Positions 9,060-18,113 of a DNA stretch of 64,000 nucleotides are shown in pieces; position 1 is the stretch's first letter; every line of letters starts with the position of its first letter. The stretch covers positions 911,001 through 975,000 of the forward strand of contig NZ_SSBQ01000002.1 of assembly GCF_004795255.1 (NCBI RefSeq), in the 5' to 3' direction. This stretch comes from Streptomyces sp. RKND-216 (GTDB lineage Bacteria > Actinomycetota > Actinomycetes > Streptomycetales > Streptomycetaceae). The notes below the pieces were generated by a model. The model did no database searches. It worked only from the letters and a program-made list of their open reading frames with translations, and was not told the DNA's origin. A program made the position numbers and the translations under genes.

Positions 9060-9100
9060 CCCCCAGGGCACGAGTGACTCGTGCGGGTGGGGGCATGTCC
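9060..9100 (-). promoter_or_regulatory. conserved nested inverted-repeat element before helicase copy 1
   Basis: Read on the minus strand, the first 25 bases (9100 down to 9076) are identical to 28815-28839 before helicase copy 2. The outer arms are TGGGGG (plus strand 9088-9093) and CCCCCA (9060-9065). The inner arms are a perfect 8-bp inverted repeat, GCACGAGT-G-ACTCGTGC (9068-9084). In an mRNA the 3' outer arm carries the G-run that should act as the ribosome site of the helicase, so folding would hide it. As DNA the inner palindrome could be an operator. The ATG inside the element is out of frame with the helicase here. Confidence 0.7.
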
Positions 9101-9450
9101 CTGGGGAAGCCCATCGGGCCGCAACCGGTACGGATGATCCTACGGAGTCGCGCGCTCACCAGCACCGCCAGGTCACCAGGGAGGTCGTGAACTTCTCTCG
9201 AAAGCGGAGCTCGGGGTCTGTTTTTGAGGCTCTGTACCGACGACGCACAGCCTCAACAGCATCCGCTGGCCGGAAACCGTTGGTTGTGGCGGACAAGTGG
9301 CCTCCGAGGTCGGCGACCTCCTCTACCTCTACGATGCCGCGCAGGAAGAACCGATAGTCTGACCATTAGTCAGGAAGGACAGACCCCGGCCATTCGCGCG
9401 CCAGCCCGGGCGTCGCCCTTCGTAGCCACCGGGGAAGGGACAGCACCGGC
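9101..9450. other. intergenic region between divergent helicase copy 1 and the TerY-like triad
   Basis: This is the divergent promoter region for the helicase (minus) and the VWA gene (plus). On the plus strand, one frame from about 9252 to the stop at 9362 reads like a genuine protein C-terminus (SEVGDLLYLYDAAQEEPIV). It has no start and a stop shortly upstream, so it may be the remnant of a lost gene. The ribosome site for the VWA gene is GAAGGGA just before 9451. Confidence 0.35.
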
Positions 9451-10287
9451 ATGCCCTACACAGCGGAGATCAGCCGCACCAGTCCGACCTGCTTCATCTT
9501 TCTGGTCGACCAGTCCACCTCGATGTCCGATCCGATCGGTGGAGACGACCCCAACAAAAAAGCGGACGTGGTGGCCGACGCCATCAACCGGCTTCTGACC
9601 GAACTATCGGTCAAGTGCGCCAAGGAGGAAGGTGTACGCGACTATTTTCACATCGCGGTGATCGGCTACGGAAGCACCGTGGGCTCCGCATTCCAGGGAG
9701 AGCTCACCGGACGCGATCTGGTACCTCTGAGCGAGGTAGCCGACACGCCAGCGAGGATCGAAACCCGAGCAAAGAAGGTGCCGGATGGCGCCGGAGGACT
9801 GGTCGAAACTTCGGTGCAGTTCCCGCTCTGGATGGATCCCGTCGCCCAGGGCGGAACTCCGATGAACCGCGCACTCAAATACGCCGAGGGGCTCGTCGCG
9901 AACTGGGTCGAGCGCTTCCCTCAGAGCTTCCCGCCAATTGTTCTCAATCTGACGGATGGAGAGGCGAACGACGGTGATCCCGCTCCGTCTGCCACCGCGG
10001 TCACCTCGCATGCGACAGCGGACGGGTCGGTGCTGTTGTTCAACTTGCACGTCTCCGATGCCGGCGGAGCTCCCAGCGCGTTCCCCGACTCTGACGCTGA
10101 CCTGCCAGATGATTACGCTCGCGCGCTGTTCGCCATGTCGAGCCTCCTGCCCACGCACATGCGTTCCTACGCCGCCTCGCAAGGGCAACGCGTGAGCGAG
10201 AGCACCCGTGGATTCGTGTACAACGCCGACGTCACCTCTGTGGTCCAGTTCCTCGATATCGGCACCCGCGCCACCGAACTCCGGTGA
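9451..10287 (+). CDS. TerY-like von Willebrand factor A (VWA) domain protein
   Basis: This 278-residue single-domain VWA protein is the first gene of a three-gene unit. The metal-ion-dependent adhesion site is complete: DQSTS at residues 20-24, the threonine in GGTPM (135-139) and the aspartate in NLTDGE (about 167-172). This layout (VWA, PP2C phosphatase, kinase-like protein) matches the TerY-phosphorylation triads described among tellurite-resistance-associated stress systems. In those, the VWA protein is thought to be the phosphorylated or scaffolding partner. The stop overlaps the next start by four bases (GTGA). The gene has lower GC than the neighbouring chromosome, consistent with an acquired cassette. 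The substrate is unknown. Confidence 0.85.
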   Translation: MPYTAEISRTSPTCFIFLVDQSTSMSDPIGGDDPNKKADVVADAINRLLTELSVKCAKEEGVRDYFHIAVIGYGSTVGSAFQGELTGRDLVPLSEVADTPARIETRAKKVPDGAGGLVETSVQFPLWMDPVAQGGTPMNRALKYAEGLVANWVERFPQSFPPIVLNLTDGEANDGDPAPSATAVTSHATADGSVLLFNLHVSDAGGAPSAFPDSDADLPDDYARALFAMSSLLPTHMRSYAASQGQRVSESTRGFVYNADVTSVVQFLDIGTRATELR

Positions 10288-11105
10288 CCTCGAACGGTCT
10301 CTACCTCACGCAGCTCATTGCGCCAAAGCACGGCAGCAAGGAATCCGAATGCGAAGATGCCGTACACGTCGTTCCCGCTGCGTCATTCGACGAACTCGTG
10401 GACTCTCCGCTGGCCGTGGGCGTGGCCGACGGGGCGACGGAGAGCCTCCTGGCGAAGGACTGGGCACAGATGCTGGCCCGGTCCGCCGCCCAGCATGCCT
10501 GGGAGGACGAACAGATCCTGCTCGGTGGTGCTGCCTTCGAGTCCTTCGCTCTATCGACAGTCTCGCTCTGGGAACCGTGGCTCGAGAAGTACACCGCGGA
10601 ACGCGTCACCAGGGAAAATCCGCTTAAGTGGTACGAACGCACCAAGCTAGGCGCCGGAGCATCCGCCACCTTTCTCATGCTGCGCATGGACCCGGTGCCA
10701 GAAGGTGGCTGGCTATGGCGGTGCGCCTCGTTGGGTGACAGCTGTCTCTTTCACGTCCGTGACGGAAAGATACTCAGGTCGTTCCCGGTCGAAGAAGCCC
10801 ACGAGTTCGGCGTGACTCCAGATCTTTTCAACAGCCTGAACCGCAACAGCACGCTGATCGCGGCTCGAACCATGTTCACCGAAGGCGCCTGCGAGGCGGG
10901 AGACCGTTTACTCCTGATGACCGATGCCCTCGCTCACTGGTTTCTTTCAGCCACGGACCACGAGAGCGTTCTCGGTGAACTGTCGGAGTTCTCGGGCCCT
11001 CACGATGCATGTCGCTTCTCTGACTGGCTCCGGAGTCTTCGCTCGGAGGGTGTGCTCCAGAACGACGACGTGGCCGTCGTGCGCATCGATGTCGAAGGGC
11101 GGTGA
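10284..11105 (+). CDS. PP2C-family serine/threonine protein phosphatase
   Basis: This 273-residue cytoplasmic phosphatase is the middle gene of the TerY-like triad. Metal-binding motifs of the PP2C fold are visible: ESECEDAV near residue 20, GVADGATES near 45-55, LGDSCLFHVRDG in the middle and NDDVAVVRID at the C-terminus. The GTG start overlaps the VWA stop, and the gene ends 3 bp before the kinase start. All three products should therefore be made together. By family knowledge it would oppose the kinase encoded next door. No transmembrane segment is seen. Confidence 0.88.
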   Translation: MTSNGLYLTQLIAPKHGSKESECEDAVHVVPAASFDELVDSPLAVGVADGATESLLAKDWAQMLARSAAQHAWEDEQILLGGAAFESFALSTVSLWEPWLEKYTAERVTRENPLKWYERTKLGAGASATFLMLRMDPVPEGGWLWRCASLGDSCLFHVRDGKILRSFPVEEAHEFGVTPDLFNSLNRNSTLIAARTMFTEGACEAGDRLLLMTDALAHWFLSATDHESVLGELSEFSGPHDACRFSDWLRSLRSEGVLQNDDVAVVRIDVEGR

Positions 11106-11108
11106 ACA

Positions 11109-13283
11109 ATGAGTACCGCGTCAGGACCGCTGGCGTTCCCTTCGGGCCGCCAGTACCAGGAAGCTCTGCAGAACACTGCACTGTGTTTCCATGATCGCGA
11201 TCTTCGCGGTGCGCTGCCGCAGGTCACCAAGCTCGGCCTGCCCCGCCCCATCTCTGGGCAGTTCGCGAGCGTCTTCTCACTGACGTCTTCCGACGGGCGC
11301 CGTTATGCGCTGAAGTGCTTCACCTCGCACGTTCGTGATCAGCAAGACCGCTACGAGGCGGTGAGCGACAAGCTGTCCGGCATTGATGCCAGGTCGCTCT
11401 CACAACCATGGCGTATCGGATTCGAGTACGTGCCGGACGGAATTCTCGTGAATGGGTCACGCTTTCCGGTTCTCAAGATGGACTGGGTAGAGGCCGTGAC
11501 ATTGTCCAGCTGGCTCGACAGTCACCACAAGAACAGCACGGCAGTGCGAAATCTCGCCGAGCATTTTGCTCTCCTCACCGCGGATCTCGCCGCTCACGAC
11601 ATCGCACACGGCGATCTGCAGCACGGAAACCTGCTGGTCGCATCGGACGGTACGTTCAGGCTGGTCGACTACGATGGGATGTTCGTACCGGCCCTGAACG
11701 GACGCCACAGCACGGAGCGCGGACACCGCAACTATCAGTCGCCGGCCAGGGGCGACGACGACTTCGACAGCACTCTCGACCACTTCTCGAACTGGGTCAT
11801 CTATCTCGCCCTGCATGCCGTTTCCGCCGATCCCTCCTTATGGACGCGGTTGCACGAGCCGGACGGCGAGTACCTCCTTCTGGCTGAGGACGATTTCAGA
11901 GACCCCGCCGGGTCGGTCCGTCTCCTCACCCTGCTCAGCCACACCGACAGCACGGTGCGTGACCTGGCAGAACAGATCAGGATGCTGGCCTGGCAACCGC
12001 TATCGCTCGTCCCACGCCTTTCGGTGCCAGTCGCTCCCGCACACGGAGCTCGCATCCCAGGCCCTCGGGCGGTTACGGGACGTCGACCCAGCTGGCTCGA
12101 CGATCACGTCAGCGCCACCACGGCGCCGAGCCCAGGCGCATCCGCATCCGCAACCCCCACAGACTCACTGCCGCCCAAGTACGTTCACCGCCAAGTCCCG
12201 GACGTGCTGCTCGGACTCCTGCTGCCACTGGCTGTGTTGGGGCCGAGCGCACTCGCGGTGGCCGAGTTGATCACTCCATACGTCCTGACACTGTCTTATG
12301 GGGGAAGTCTGGGCATGACAGCACTTGCCGCCCGTACGACTCGTCGCCGACGCCCGGAGACCACGGCGCTGCGCGCTCACCTGAGCCGGCTCAGGGAGAG
12401 GCGGCGAGCCACCCTCGGCCCCGTCCGTACCGCTGACCGGCTGCAGCGAGAGCGGCAGGAGTTCGACGTCTCGGAAACCACCCGGCAGCGCCGGCTCGCG
12501 ACCGCTCAAACGAAGCTGCAGCACACCCACGCAAAGGCCGTCAAAGCAGCGGAGAAGAAGAAGGTCAGGGACCAGCAAGCCATCGAGAAGGAAATCACCG
12601 CACTCGCACGGCAGCGCCAGACGACTTTGGGGCGTGCCCTGAGGAGCTACCGCAAGGAAACCATCGACAGGGAGCTGGGCAAGATCCGTCTGCACGAGCG
12701 GGAGTTGACCGGCATCGGACGTTCCCTCGTCCAGGCCCTGGCTGCCCGCGGAGTCCGCACTGCGGCGGACTTCACCGGAATCACACTGGTCAGGTCCGGT
12801 GGACGGTACAACAACGTCACAGCGCTGATCAACACCGCCGACGGACGCAGAGTCGACATCAAAGGGATCGGTGAGAACCGCGCCAGAACTCTGGATGCGT
12901 GGCGAGTGAGGCAGCACGCTCGCGTCTCCTCTCGCGCTCCGTCCAGCCTTCCCCCAGCCAGACACCAATCCATCGAAGCCGACTTCGTGCGGCGCGAAAC
13001 GGACCTGTACCGTCAACGTACAGAGGCGGAGGTGACAGCACGCAGAGCGCTCGAGACCGCGGTAAACCAGCTGCGGTCGGGCCTCGCCCGGCTGGACGGC
13101 GAAAACCAACTCGCGGCCAGGCACGCTTCTCAGCAGCGTCAGCACTTGGCCCAGCGGCTCGCGCAACTGGGTGACCCGCGCTTCCGGTTGGCCATTGTCG
13201 AGGCCGAGATCGCAGCGGCCAACCGGTCGGCGCGGGCGCTGTCCTTCCTCCGCTATCTACGTTTCGCCCTCATCGGTCGTTGA
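11109..13283 (+). CDS. protein kinase-like membrane protein with coiled coil and helix-hairpin-helix domain
   Basis: This 724-residue protein is the third gene of the triad. Residues 40-300 form a kinase-like domain with K69 (YALKC), the catalytic-loop variant HGDLQHGN (167-174) and DYDG (187-190) in place of DFG, as in triad kinases. Residues about 365-410 hold two transmembrane segments (VLLGLLLPLAVLGPSALAV and beyond). A long charged coiled coil follows (410-540). Then comes a helix-hairpin-helix region (about 545-610, LAARGVRTAADFTGI ... IKGIGENRARTL), which suggests contact with DNA or RNA. A second coiled stretch ends the protein. Its 3' end overlaps the converging caspase-helicase gene by 14 bp. 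Confidence 0.82.
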   Translation: MSTASGPLAFPSGRQYQEALQNTALCFHDRDLRGALPQVTKLGLPRPISGQFASVFSLTSSDGRRYALKCFTSHVRDQQDRYEAVSDKLSGIDARSLSQPWRIGFEYVPDGILVNGSRFPVLKMDWVEAVTLSSWLDSHHKNSTAVRNLAEHFALLTADLAAHDIAHGDLQHGNLLVASDGTFRLVDYDGMFVPALNGRHSTERGHRNYQSPARGDDDFDSTLDHFSNWVIYLALHAVSADPSLWTRLHEPDGEYLLLAEDDFRDPAGSVRLLTLLSHTDSTVRDLAEQIRMLAWQPLSLVPRLSVPVAPAHGARIPGPRAVTGRRPSWLDDHVSATTAPSPGASASATPTDSLPPKYVHRQVPDVLLGLLLPLAVLGPSALAVAELITPYVLTLSYGGSLGMTALAARTTRRRRPETTALRAHLSRLRERRRATLGPVRTADRLQRERQEFDVSETTRQRRLATAQTKLQHTHAKAVKAAEKKKVRDQQAIEKEITALARQRQTTLGRALRSYRKETIDRELGKIRLHERELTGIGRSLVQALAARGVRTAADFTGITLVRSGGRYNNVTALINTADGRRVDIKGIGENRARTLDAWRVRQHARVSSRAPSSLPPARHQSIEADFVRRETDLYRQRTEAEVTARRALETAVNQLRSGLARLDGENQLAARHASQQRQHLAQRLAQLGDPRFRLAIVEAEIAAANRSARALSFLRYLRFALIGR

Positions 13284-16200
13284 GCCGCTCCGTCACTCGC
13301 TCGGCTCGGTCGGCCCACACATGCCAGGCGGGCAGTCGCACACCGTTACGGAGCAGCGCAGCGCGGCTGAGGGCGAGCCTGAGGTGGCGGGCCTCCTCCA
13401 TGTCGGCGGATGCCCCGTGGTCCAGTTGGACCTGGGCCACGCTCGCTCCCCGGCAGACCTCAAAGTCGTAGGGGTAGCCGTCGGCTGCGACGTCTCTGTC
13501 GAGCCGGGCTGTGGGGATATCGCCCGTCAGCAGACGTTGGAGCCGGTCGCCGACGAGCTCGTGTCGGTGTCCGGTTTCTGCACCCGGACGTGCTTGCACG
13601 ACTCTGCCCTCCGCGGCGTCCAGCAGGGCATGCGGCATCCCCGGACGAACCGCCCAGAAGTCGCGGTCACCGAACACGATGAGATGCGAACGTGCGCGGG
13701 TGACCGCCACGTTCCACAGGTTGATCTCGCGGCAGAGCCAGCTGACCGAGCTGGAGCGCATGCGGGCGCCTGCCACGAGAGACAGCAGGATCACGTCCTG
13801 CTGACCACCCTGGAAGGTGTGCACCGTTCCGATTCGTACCCGCGACTCGTGTGCCCAGCGTTTGGCGATCAGGTCCTTCTGGGCCCTGAAAGGGGTGACG
13901 ACTCCCACGGTCGAGCCGTCAGGGAGCCGCTTCAGCAACCGCTCCACGGAGAGATGAACGCGGTCCGCCTCCTCCTCGTTCGTCCAGGACCCGCTTGCAC
14001 CTCTGCGCGCCGTTCCGGCGACATCGAGCCACTGAACCGCTGCGACACCTTCAAGACGTCGCAGCGACCGAGGCTCGGTAAGTACCGTGAGCCGGTCGCC
14101 GTAACAGTGCCGGTTGGAGATGCGGACGATGTCCGGGTGACAGCGGAAGTGCTCGTCGAGCAGCAGAGTCTCTCCGGCCGCATGGGCAGCGGCGTGAAAC
14201 GAGGAGTAACGGCGATGCTCAAGCCGGTGCTCGTCGAGCCAGCTCGCCCGGAGCCCGGCCCCACGGTGCGCCTCGGCCTCCTGGCGGGGCTGGAGGGTCG
14301 TGATGTGCTGCAGCTGCATCGGGTCACCGATCACGAGCGCCCGCCGGGCACGAAAGAGCAAGGGCAGCACGTCCGGGGTGGAGCACTGGCTCGCCTCGTC
14401 GACGATGACCAGGTCGAAGAGCGCGGCCCGGTCCCGGAACCGCCGGGGGGACCTGGCGGTGACAGCCCAGCCGGACACCTGCGGCAAGATTCGCTCCAGG
14501 GAGGACCATTGCCTCGGCGATCGCGACTTGACGGCTTCGATGCGGTCGAGGATGGCCGCCCGCGCGGTCGTTGCCCCCTCGGACACCGATGCCTGCAACA
14601 ACGCTTCCGCCGTCTCCCGGACCCGTTTGTCAGTCTCCCGCAGCATGGTCAGAAGCTGAGTGTCACCTGCCACCGTCACGGCTTCGGAACTCTTCTTCCG
14701 CCAGACGGCCTCCGCTTCCACGAAACGCAGCAGGTCGGCGAAGGCTTCGCGATCTGCTACCTTCGCAGACAGAGGGGCGACATCGCGCAGACACCGCCTT
14801 CGCAGCCACCCGCCGAGGAAGCCGAGACGCCATGCCGTGCGAGCCCGGCGCAGCCATCGGCCGAGGGAGACCTCGCCCAGGGCAGCAGCGAGCGTCTGCG
14901 GATCGCTTTGGTGTCGTTCGGCGTACGAGTAGCGCTGTCGACCGAGGTCCGCCAGCTCCCGTTCCCGGCGTGCGGCCTCCGCGAGCTGTCGGCGCAGCGC
15001 CTGCTGATCCCGGAGATGGTTACGAAGCTCGCCACCGTGCATCTGGGAAGTCTGGTGGGGCTGCACGCTGCGGGTCAGCTGCTCCAGCGTGCGCAGCTCT
15101 TCCTCGACGGCTGTCTGGTTGCCCGTGCGGACGAGAAGGCCCGGTGCGAGAGCCTCGCAGCGCTGGTAGACCTCATCCACCGCCTTGTTGTTGGTCGATG
15201 CGACGAGCACGGTCTGGCCGGCTGCTCTGGCCGTGGCGACAGCGTTGACGATGAGCTGGCTCTTCCCTGTGCCAGGAGGGCCGGTGGCCACGGTGAGCCG
15301 GCGGACCATGGCGGCCCGGATGACCGCTTCCTGTCCTTCGTTGAGCTCCAGTGGAGCAACGACCTGCACCTCCTGCTCGGCGCTCTCGTCCGCTCCTTGG
15401 TCGGCCTGTGCGGTGAGTGCCCCGAGCGCGGTGCCGCCGAACTGCCCGACGCTCTTCCGGAGCGTTCCGTAGTCCTTCATCAGCTGCGCGGTGGCCGCCG
15501 AGTCCGACCGTGCAGCGAAAACGACCGCCACGTTGCGGGCGCCCTCGTGCGCGGCGCGGAGCGAGCCGCCGTCGCCCAGCGATCCGGGATCGAGGTGCTC
15601 CGTGTCGGGCAGGCCCAGTTCCTGCAACAGACTGCGCAGGTCGCGGATCATGTCTTCCCGGAAGCCGGGACGCCAGTTGGGCTGGTAGGCGGCGAGTAGT
15701 TCCTTGCCTTCGTCCTTGCCCAGTCGGTCGACGACAAGTTTGGGATGCAGGACGATCGGCCCTGTGGGCGTCACCATGCTGCGTCCCTGCGGATCGCGTT
15801 CGACTTCGACCTGACGCATGGCGAGCGGTGCGCACACCTGGCGCTTGCCGTCGTAGAGGACGGCGACGGGGTACCCGTACCAGAGGTCGGCGCCATCCTT
15901 CTCGGCGCGCTCGGCGAGGTCCACGACGCGTTCCGGCGCTCGCACTGCGGTCTCCGTACCGGAGAGCAGAACCTCCTCCCCTGCCGGCCAGAGCGCGCGT
16001 GGAGGGTCGCTGCCCTCCAGTGGCAGGAGGTCGCCCGTGGAGTTCTCCAGCTCCAGACAGTGCTGGTAGTAGGTAAGCAGCTGTGTCCAGTCGGTGTCGG
16101 TGAAAGCGGAGTCGTCATGCACAGCTTCGATGGCCTTGACCGGTGCCAGCGTCACCCCGCCGGCGCCGTCGGTGACTACGGTGAGCCCGGCAGGCAACGG

Positions 16201-16968
16201 CTTGAGGGCGGGGATCTGCCGGCCGGCGGCGGCATCGGCAAGGTAGATGTCGCCGGTCACCTGGAGGCTCGACTGGGTCGGCGTCTGCCGGCGCCCGTCG
16301 GGGGCGTTCCGCAAGTCACGGCTGATATACCGGAAAAGGTCGTTCGCCGAGACGTGCCCGTCACCGTCCAGGTCCGCCTGTCCGGAGTGCAGGCCGTCGA
16401 CTATCGCTCGGGTGAACTGCGAGGGCTGGTCCACCTCGGCCGTGAAGGCCTGCTCCCAGTGCTGTGACGCGGTGATGACGTGCACTCCGCTGGCCTCGAC
16501 GACCGGTGCGGTGGTCGCGCCCGAGGCTCCTTTGCTGCGGAAGCCCTGTACGGCGCTGCCGCTGAAACAGCAGTCAAGCAGCAGGACTTTCCGCCGCGCC
16601 GCGCACTTTTCCAACTGGTCGGTGATGTAGGAGGCTTCGAGGGCGGTCTGCTGGACCTGGTCCGCCCTGGTGTCCGTCGTGATGTAGTAGAGCTGACCGT
16701 CTTCACGGTCATATGCCCCGTGGCCGCTGAGATAGAGCACGACCAGTTCGTCCGGTTCGCGGTCTCCCAGAAATCTCTCGACAGCCTGCTTGATTGCCGT
16801 CTGCGACGAGTCCTCGACCCGCACACAGTCTTCGTACCTCCCCACCGCGGGCATCTCCAGAACCTGGCTCAGGTAGTGGACGTCCGCGCGAACCGAGGGC
16901 AGGGCGGGAAAGTTCCCGTCCTCATAGGCGGCGGTGCCCACCAGCAGGGCATGTTTGCGGCTCATCAC
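13270..16968 (-). CDS. caspase-like peptidase fused to superfamily 1 (UPF1-like) helicase
   Basis: This 1,232-residue effector has three parts. Residues 1-230 are a caspase-fold peptidase with the catalytic dyad H83 (YLSGHG) and C134 (LLDCCFSG). A middle region of unknown fold leads to a superfamily 1 helicase core: P-loop GPPGTGKSQL near 565, DEAS box FDLVIVDEASQCS, GTVHTFQGGQQD near 1050, and NVAVTRARSHLIVFGD. The last 120 residues (DVAADGYPYDFEVCRG...QVQLD) may be a degenerate nuclease fold; that is inference. Domain fusions like this occur in NTP-dependent conflict systems of multicellular bacteria, where the peptidase is expected to kill the infected cell. The GTG start overlaps the stop of the EACC1-like gene. 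Confidence 0.87.
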   Translation of the reverse strand: MMSRKHALLVGTAAYEDGNFPALPSVRADVHYLSQVLEMPAVGRYEDCVRVEDSSQTAIKQAVERFLGDREPDELVVLYLSGHGAYDREDGQLYYITTDTRADQVQQTALEASYITDQLEKCAARRKVLLLDCCFSGSAVQGFRSKGASGATTAPVVEASGVHVITASQHWEQAFTAEVDQPSQFTRAIVDGLHSGQADLDGDGHVSANDLFRYISRDLRNAPDGRRQTPTQSSLQVTGDIYLADAAAGRQIPALKPLPAGLTVVTDGAGGVTLAPVKAIEAVHDDSAFTDTDWTQLLTYYQHCLELENSTGDLLPLEGSDPPRALWPAGEEVLLSGTETAVRAPERVVDLAERAEKDGADLWYGYPVAVLYDGKRQVCAPLAMRQVEVERDPQGRSMVTPTGPIVLHPKLVVDRLGKDEGKELLAAYQPNWRPGFREDMIRDLRSLLQELGLPDTEHLDPGSLGDGGSLRAAHEGARNVAVVFAARSDSAATAQLMKDYGTLRKSVGQFGGTALGALTAQADQGADESAEQEVQVVAPLELNEGQEAVIRAAMVRRLTVATGPPGTGKSQLIVNAVATARAAGQTVLVASTNNKAVDEVYQRCEALAPGLLVRTGNQTAVEEELRTLEQLTRSVQPHQTSQMHGGELRNHLRDQQALRRQLAEAARRERELADLGRQRYSYAERHQSDPQTLAAALGEVSLGRWLRRARTAWRLGFLGGWLRRRCLRDVAPLSAKVADREAFADLLRFVEAEAVWRKKSSEAVTVAGDTQLLTMLRETDKRVRETAEALLQASVSEGATTARAAILDRIEAVKSRSPRQWSSLERILPQVSGWAVTARSPRRFRDRAALFDLVIVDEASQCSTPDVLPLLFRARRALVIGDPMQLQHITTLQPRQEAEAHRGAGLRASWLDEHRLEHRRYSSFHAAAHAAGETLLLDEHFRCHPDIVRISNRHCYGDRLTVLTEPRSLRRLEGVAAVQWLDVAGTARRGASGSWTNEEEADRVHLSVERLLKRLPDGSTVGVVTPFRAQKDLIAKRWAHESRVRIGTVHTFQGGQQDVILLSLVAGARMRSSSVSWLCREINLWNVAVTRARSHLIVFGDRDFWAVRPGMPHALLDAAEGRVVQARPGAETGHRHELVGDRLQRLLTGDIPTARLDRDVAADGYPYDFEVCRGASVAQVQLDHGASADMEEARHLRLALSRAALLRNGVRLPAWHVWADRAERVTERLNDR

Positions 16969-17360
16969 TCGCCTCCCGGACCGATGGCCGGCCCGTCGCC
17001 CTGACCGTCGCGGAGTCTCTTCACCTCACGACCGGATACTCCGCCCTGGAACTCCGTGACCGTTCCGTCGGCATGGACGATGCGCGCCTTGCGGCTCTTA
17101 CGCACCTCGACCCACGCCTTGATCGCCGTCCTCGCCAGCGCGAAGCTGCTCATGGTGAGGACGAGCACGACCTCCGGAGTCAGCAGTCCCGGCCCTTTCG
17201 CGCCCTCCGTATCACCCGCCGCTTCGGGCTGAGCGAAGCGCACCCGGGCTCCGTCCAACCTGCGCAGAACCTCACGAAGCTCTCGCGCTTCGAGCTCCGC
17301 ATGCCGCGGGTCGGCGCCGAACACCTGGATCTGCACGGACTCGGTCTCGTCGTCGGACAT
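16965..17360 (-). CDS. EACC1-like effector-associated adaptor
   Basis: This 131-residue protein matches the look of the effector-associated constant component 1 (EACC1) family. It has an N-terminal alpha/beta part (VQIQVFGADP...LREVLRRLDGARVRF), then a helical hydrophobic stretch (LLTPEVVLVLTMSSFALARTAIKAWVEVRKSRKARIV) and a short beta end (HADGTVTEFQGG). EACC1 proteins are known from caspase- and peptidase-containing conflict systems, where they are thought to couple sensors to effectors. The start at 17360 is supported by AAGGGGGAGC. The gene overlaps the caspase-helicase by 4 bp, so the two are coupled. Family assignment is from memory of the pattern. Confidence 0.7.
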   Translation of the reverse strand: MSDDETESVQIQVFGADPRHAELEARELREVLRRLDGARVRFAQPEAAGDTEGAKGPGLLTPEVVLVLTMSSFALARTAIKAWVEVRKSRKARIVHADGTVTEFQGGVSGREVKRLRDGQGDGPAIGPGGE

Positions 17361-17426
17361 GCTCCCCCTTCGTAAAGGCCAACTCGCCCACCCCATCACA
17401 GGATCACGGACACCGCTGATACTCCG

Positions 17427-18113
17427 TCAGCCTAGTGACCTCTCCCGCCGCCATGATCCGGGAACTCGGATCCTGCGTCGTGATGTTTCGTCCGGTACGC
17501 CAAGGACCCTGTACAGCGGCTCGCCCAGGTCCGCCCACCTCTCCAAAGCGTCCCGGTCCACCAGGCGGATCCCGTAGCGTGGGCCGCTGGCCCTCGCGGC
17601 CGCCGTGAAACCTCCGGTCGTGATGATCACCGCGAAATCGGCGCCATGGTCGTGGCGGTAGGTGCCGTTGACCCGTTGCACATCCTGATCGCCGACTCGT
17701 CGGTCCGGCCGCAGGCGCTTGCACTGCACCACGACCCGTCGCCCCGATCGGTCGACGACGAGTACGTCGGCCCCTTTGTCCCCCGATCTGCCCACATGCT
17801 CCGCGGCAAACCCGTCCCGGCGCACCAACGAACAGACGGCCAGCTCGAACCCCACCGGGTCCAGGGCATCGAGATGCGCCAGCGAATAGCGCACGGGCCC
17901 CGGGGGAAGCGCCGAGCGGTCAGTCCACCTCTGTACGACAAGCCATCCCGGCTTCAGGCCCAGTCCTGCTACCGCAGCGGCCAGCGCCACGCCCGTCCAC
18001 ACCGGCCACTGTTCGGCCGCCTGCCACAGACCGCTGGCCATGACCAGGGCGCCCATCCACCACACCCACCGGGGAATCGCCGCCCACCCCCCTTGGCTCC
18101 GCCTGCGCCGCAT
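17427..18113 (-). CDS. membrane-anchored Mrr-type restriction endonuclease
   Basis: This protein of about 228 residues has two N-terminal hydrophobic segments (WVWWMGALVMASGLWQAAEQWPVWTGVALAAAVAGLGL) followed by an Mrr-type PD-(D/E)XK nuclease domain. The conserved pieces are DPVGFELAVCSLVRRDGF, SGDKGADVLVVD (metal-binding Asp) and VVVQCKRL (the QxK variant of ExK). Mrr-like enzymes cut modified or foreign DNA. The start ATG overlaps the TGA of the small membrane gene upstream (TGATG), so translation is probably coupled. It lies 66 bp upstream of the EACC1-like gene on the same strand. I read the four genes 18334-13270 as one operon. Confidence 0.8.
   Translation of the reverse strand: MRRRRSQGGWAAIPRWVWWMGALVMASGLWQAAEQWPVWTGVALAAAVAGLGLKPGWLVVQRWTDRSALPPGPVRYSLAHLDALDPVGFELAVCSLVRRDGFAAEHVGRSGDKGADVLVVDRSGRRVVVQCKRLRPDRRVGDQDVQRVNGTYRHDHGADFAVIITTGGFTAAARASGPRYGIRLVDRDALERWADLGEPLYRVLGVPDETSRRRIRVPGSWRRERSLG

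Noticed and set aside
13171..15699. 842-codon plus-strand frame opposite the caspase-helicase
   Set aside because: No domain pattern; the opposite strand has caspase and helicase motifs in order.
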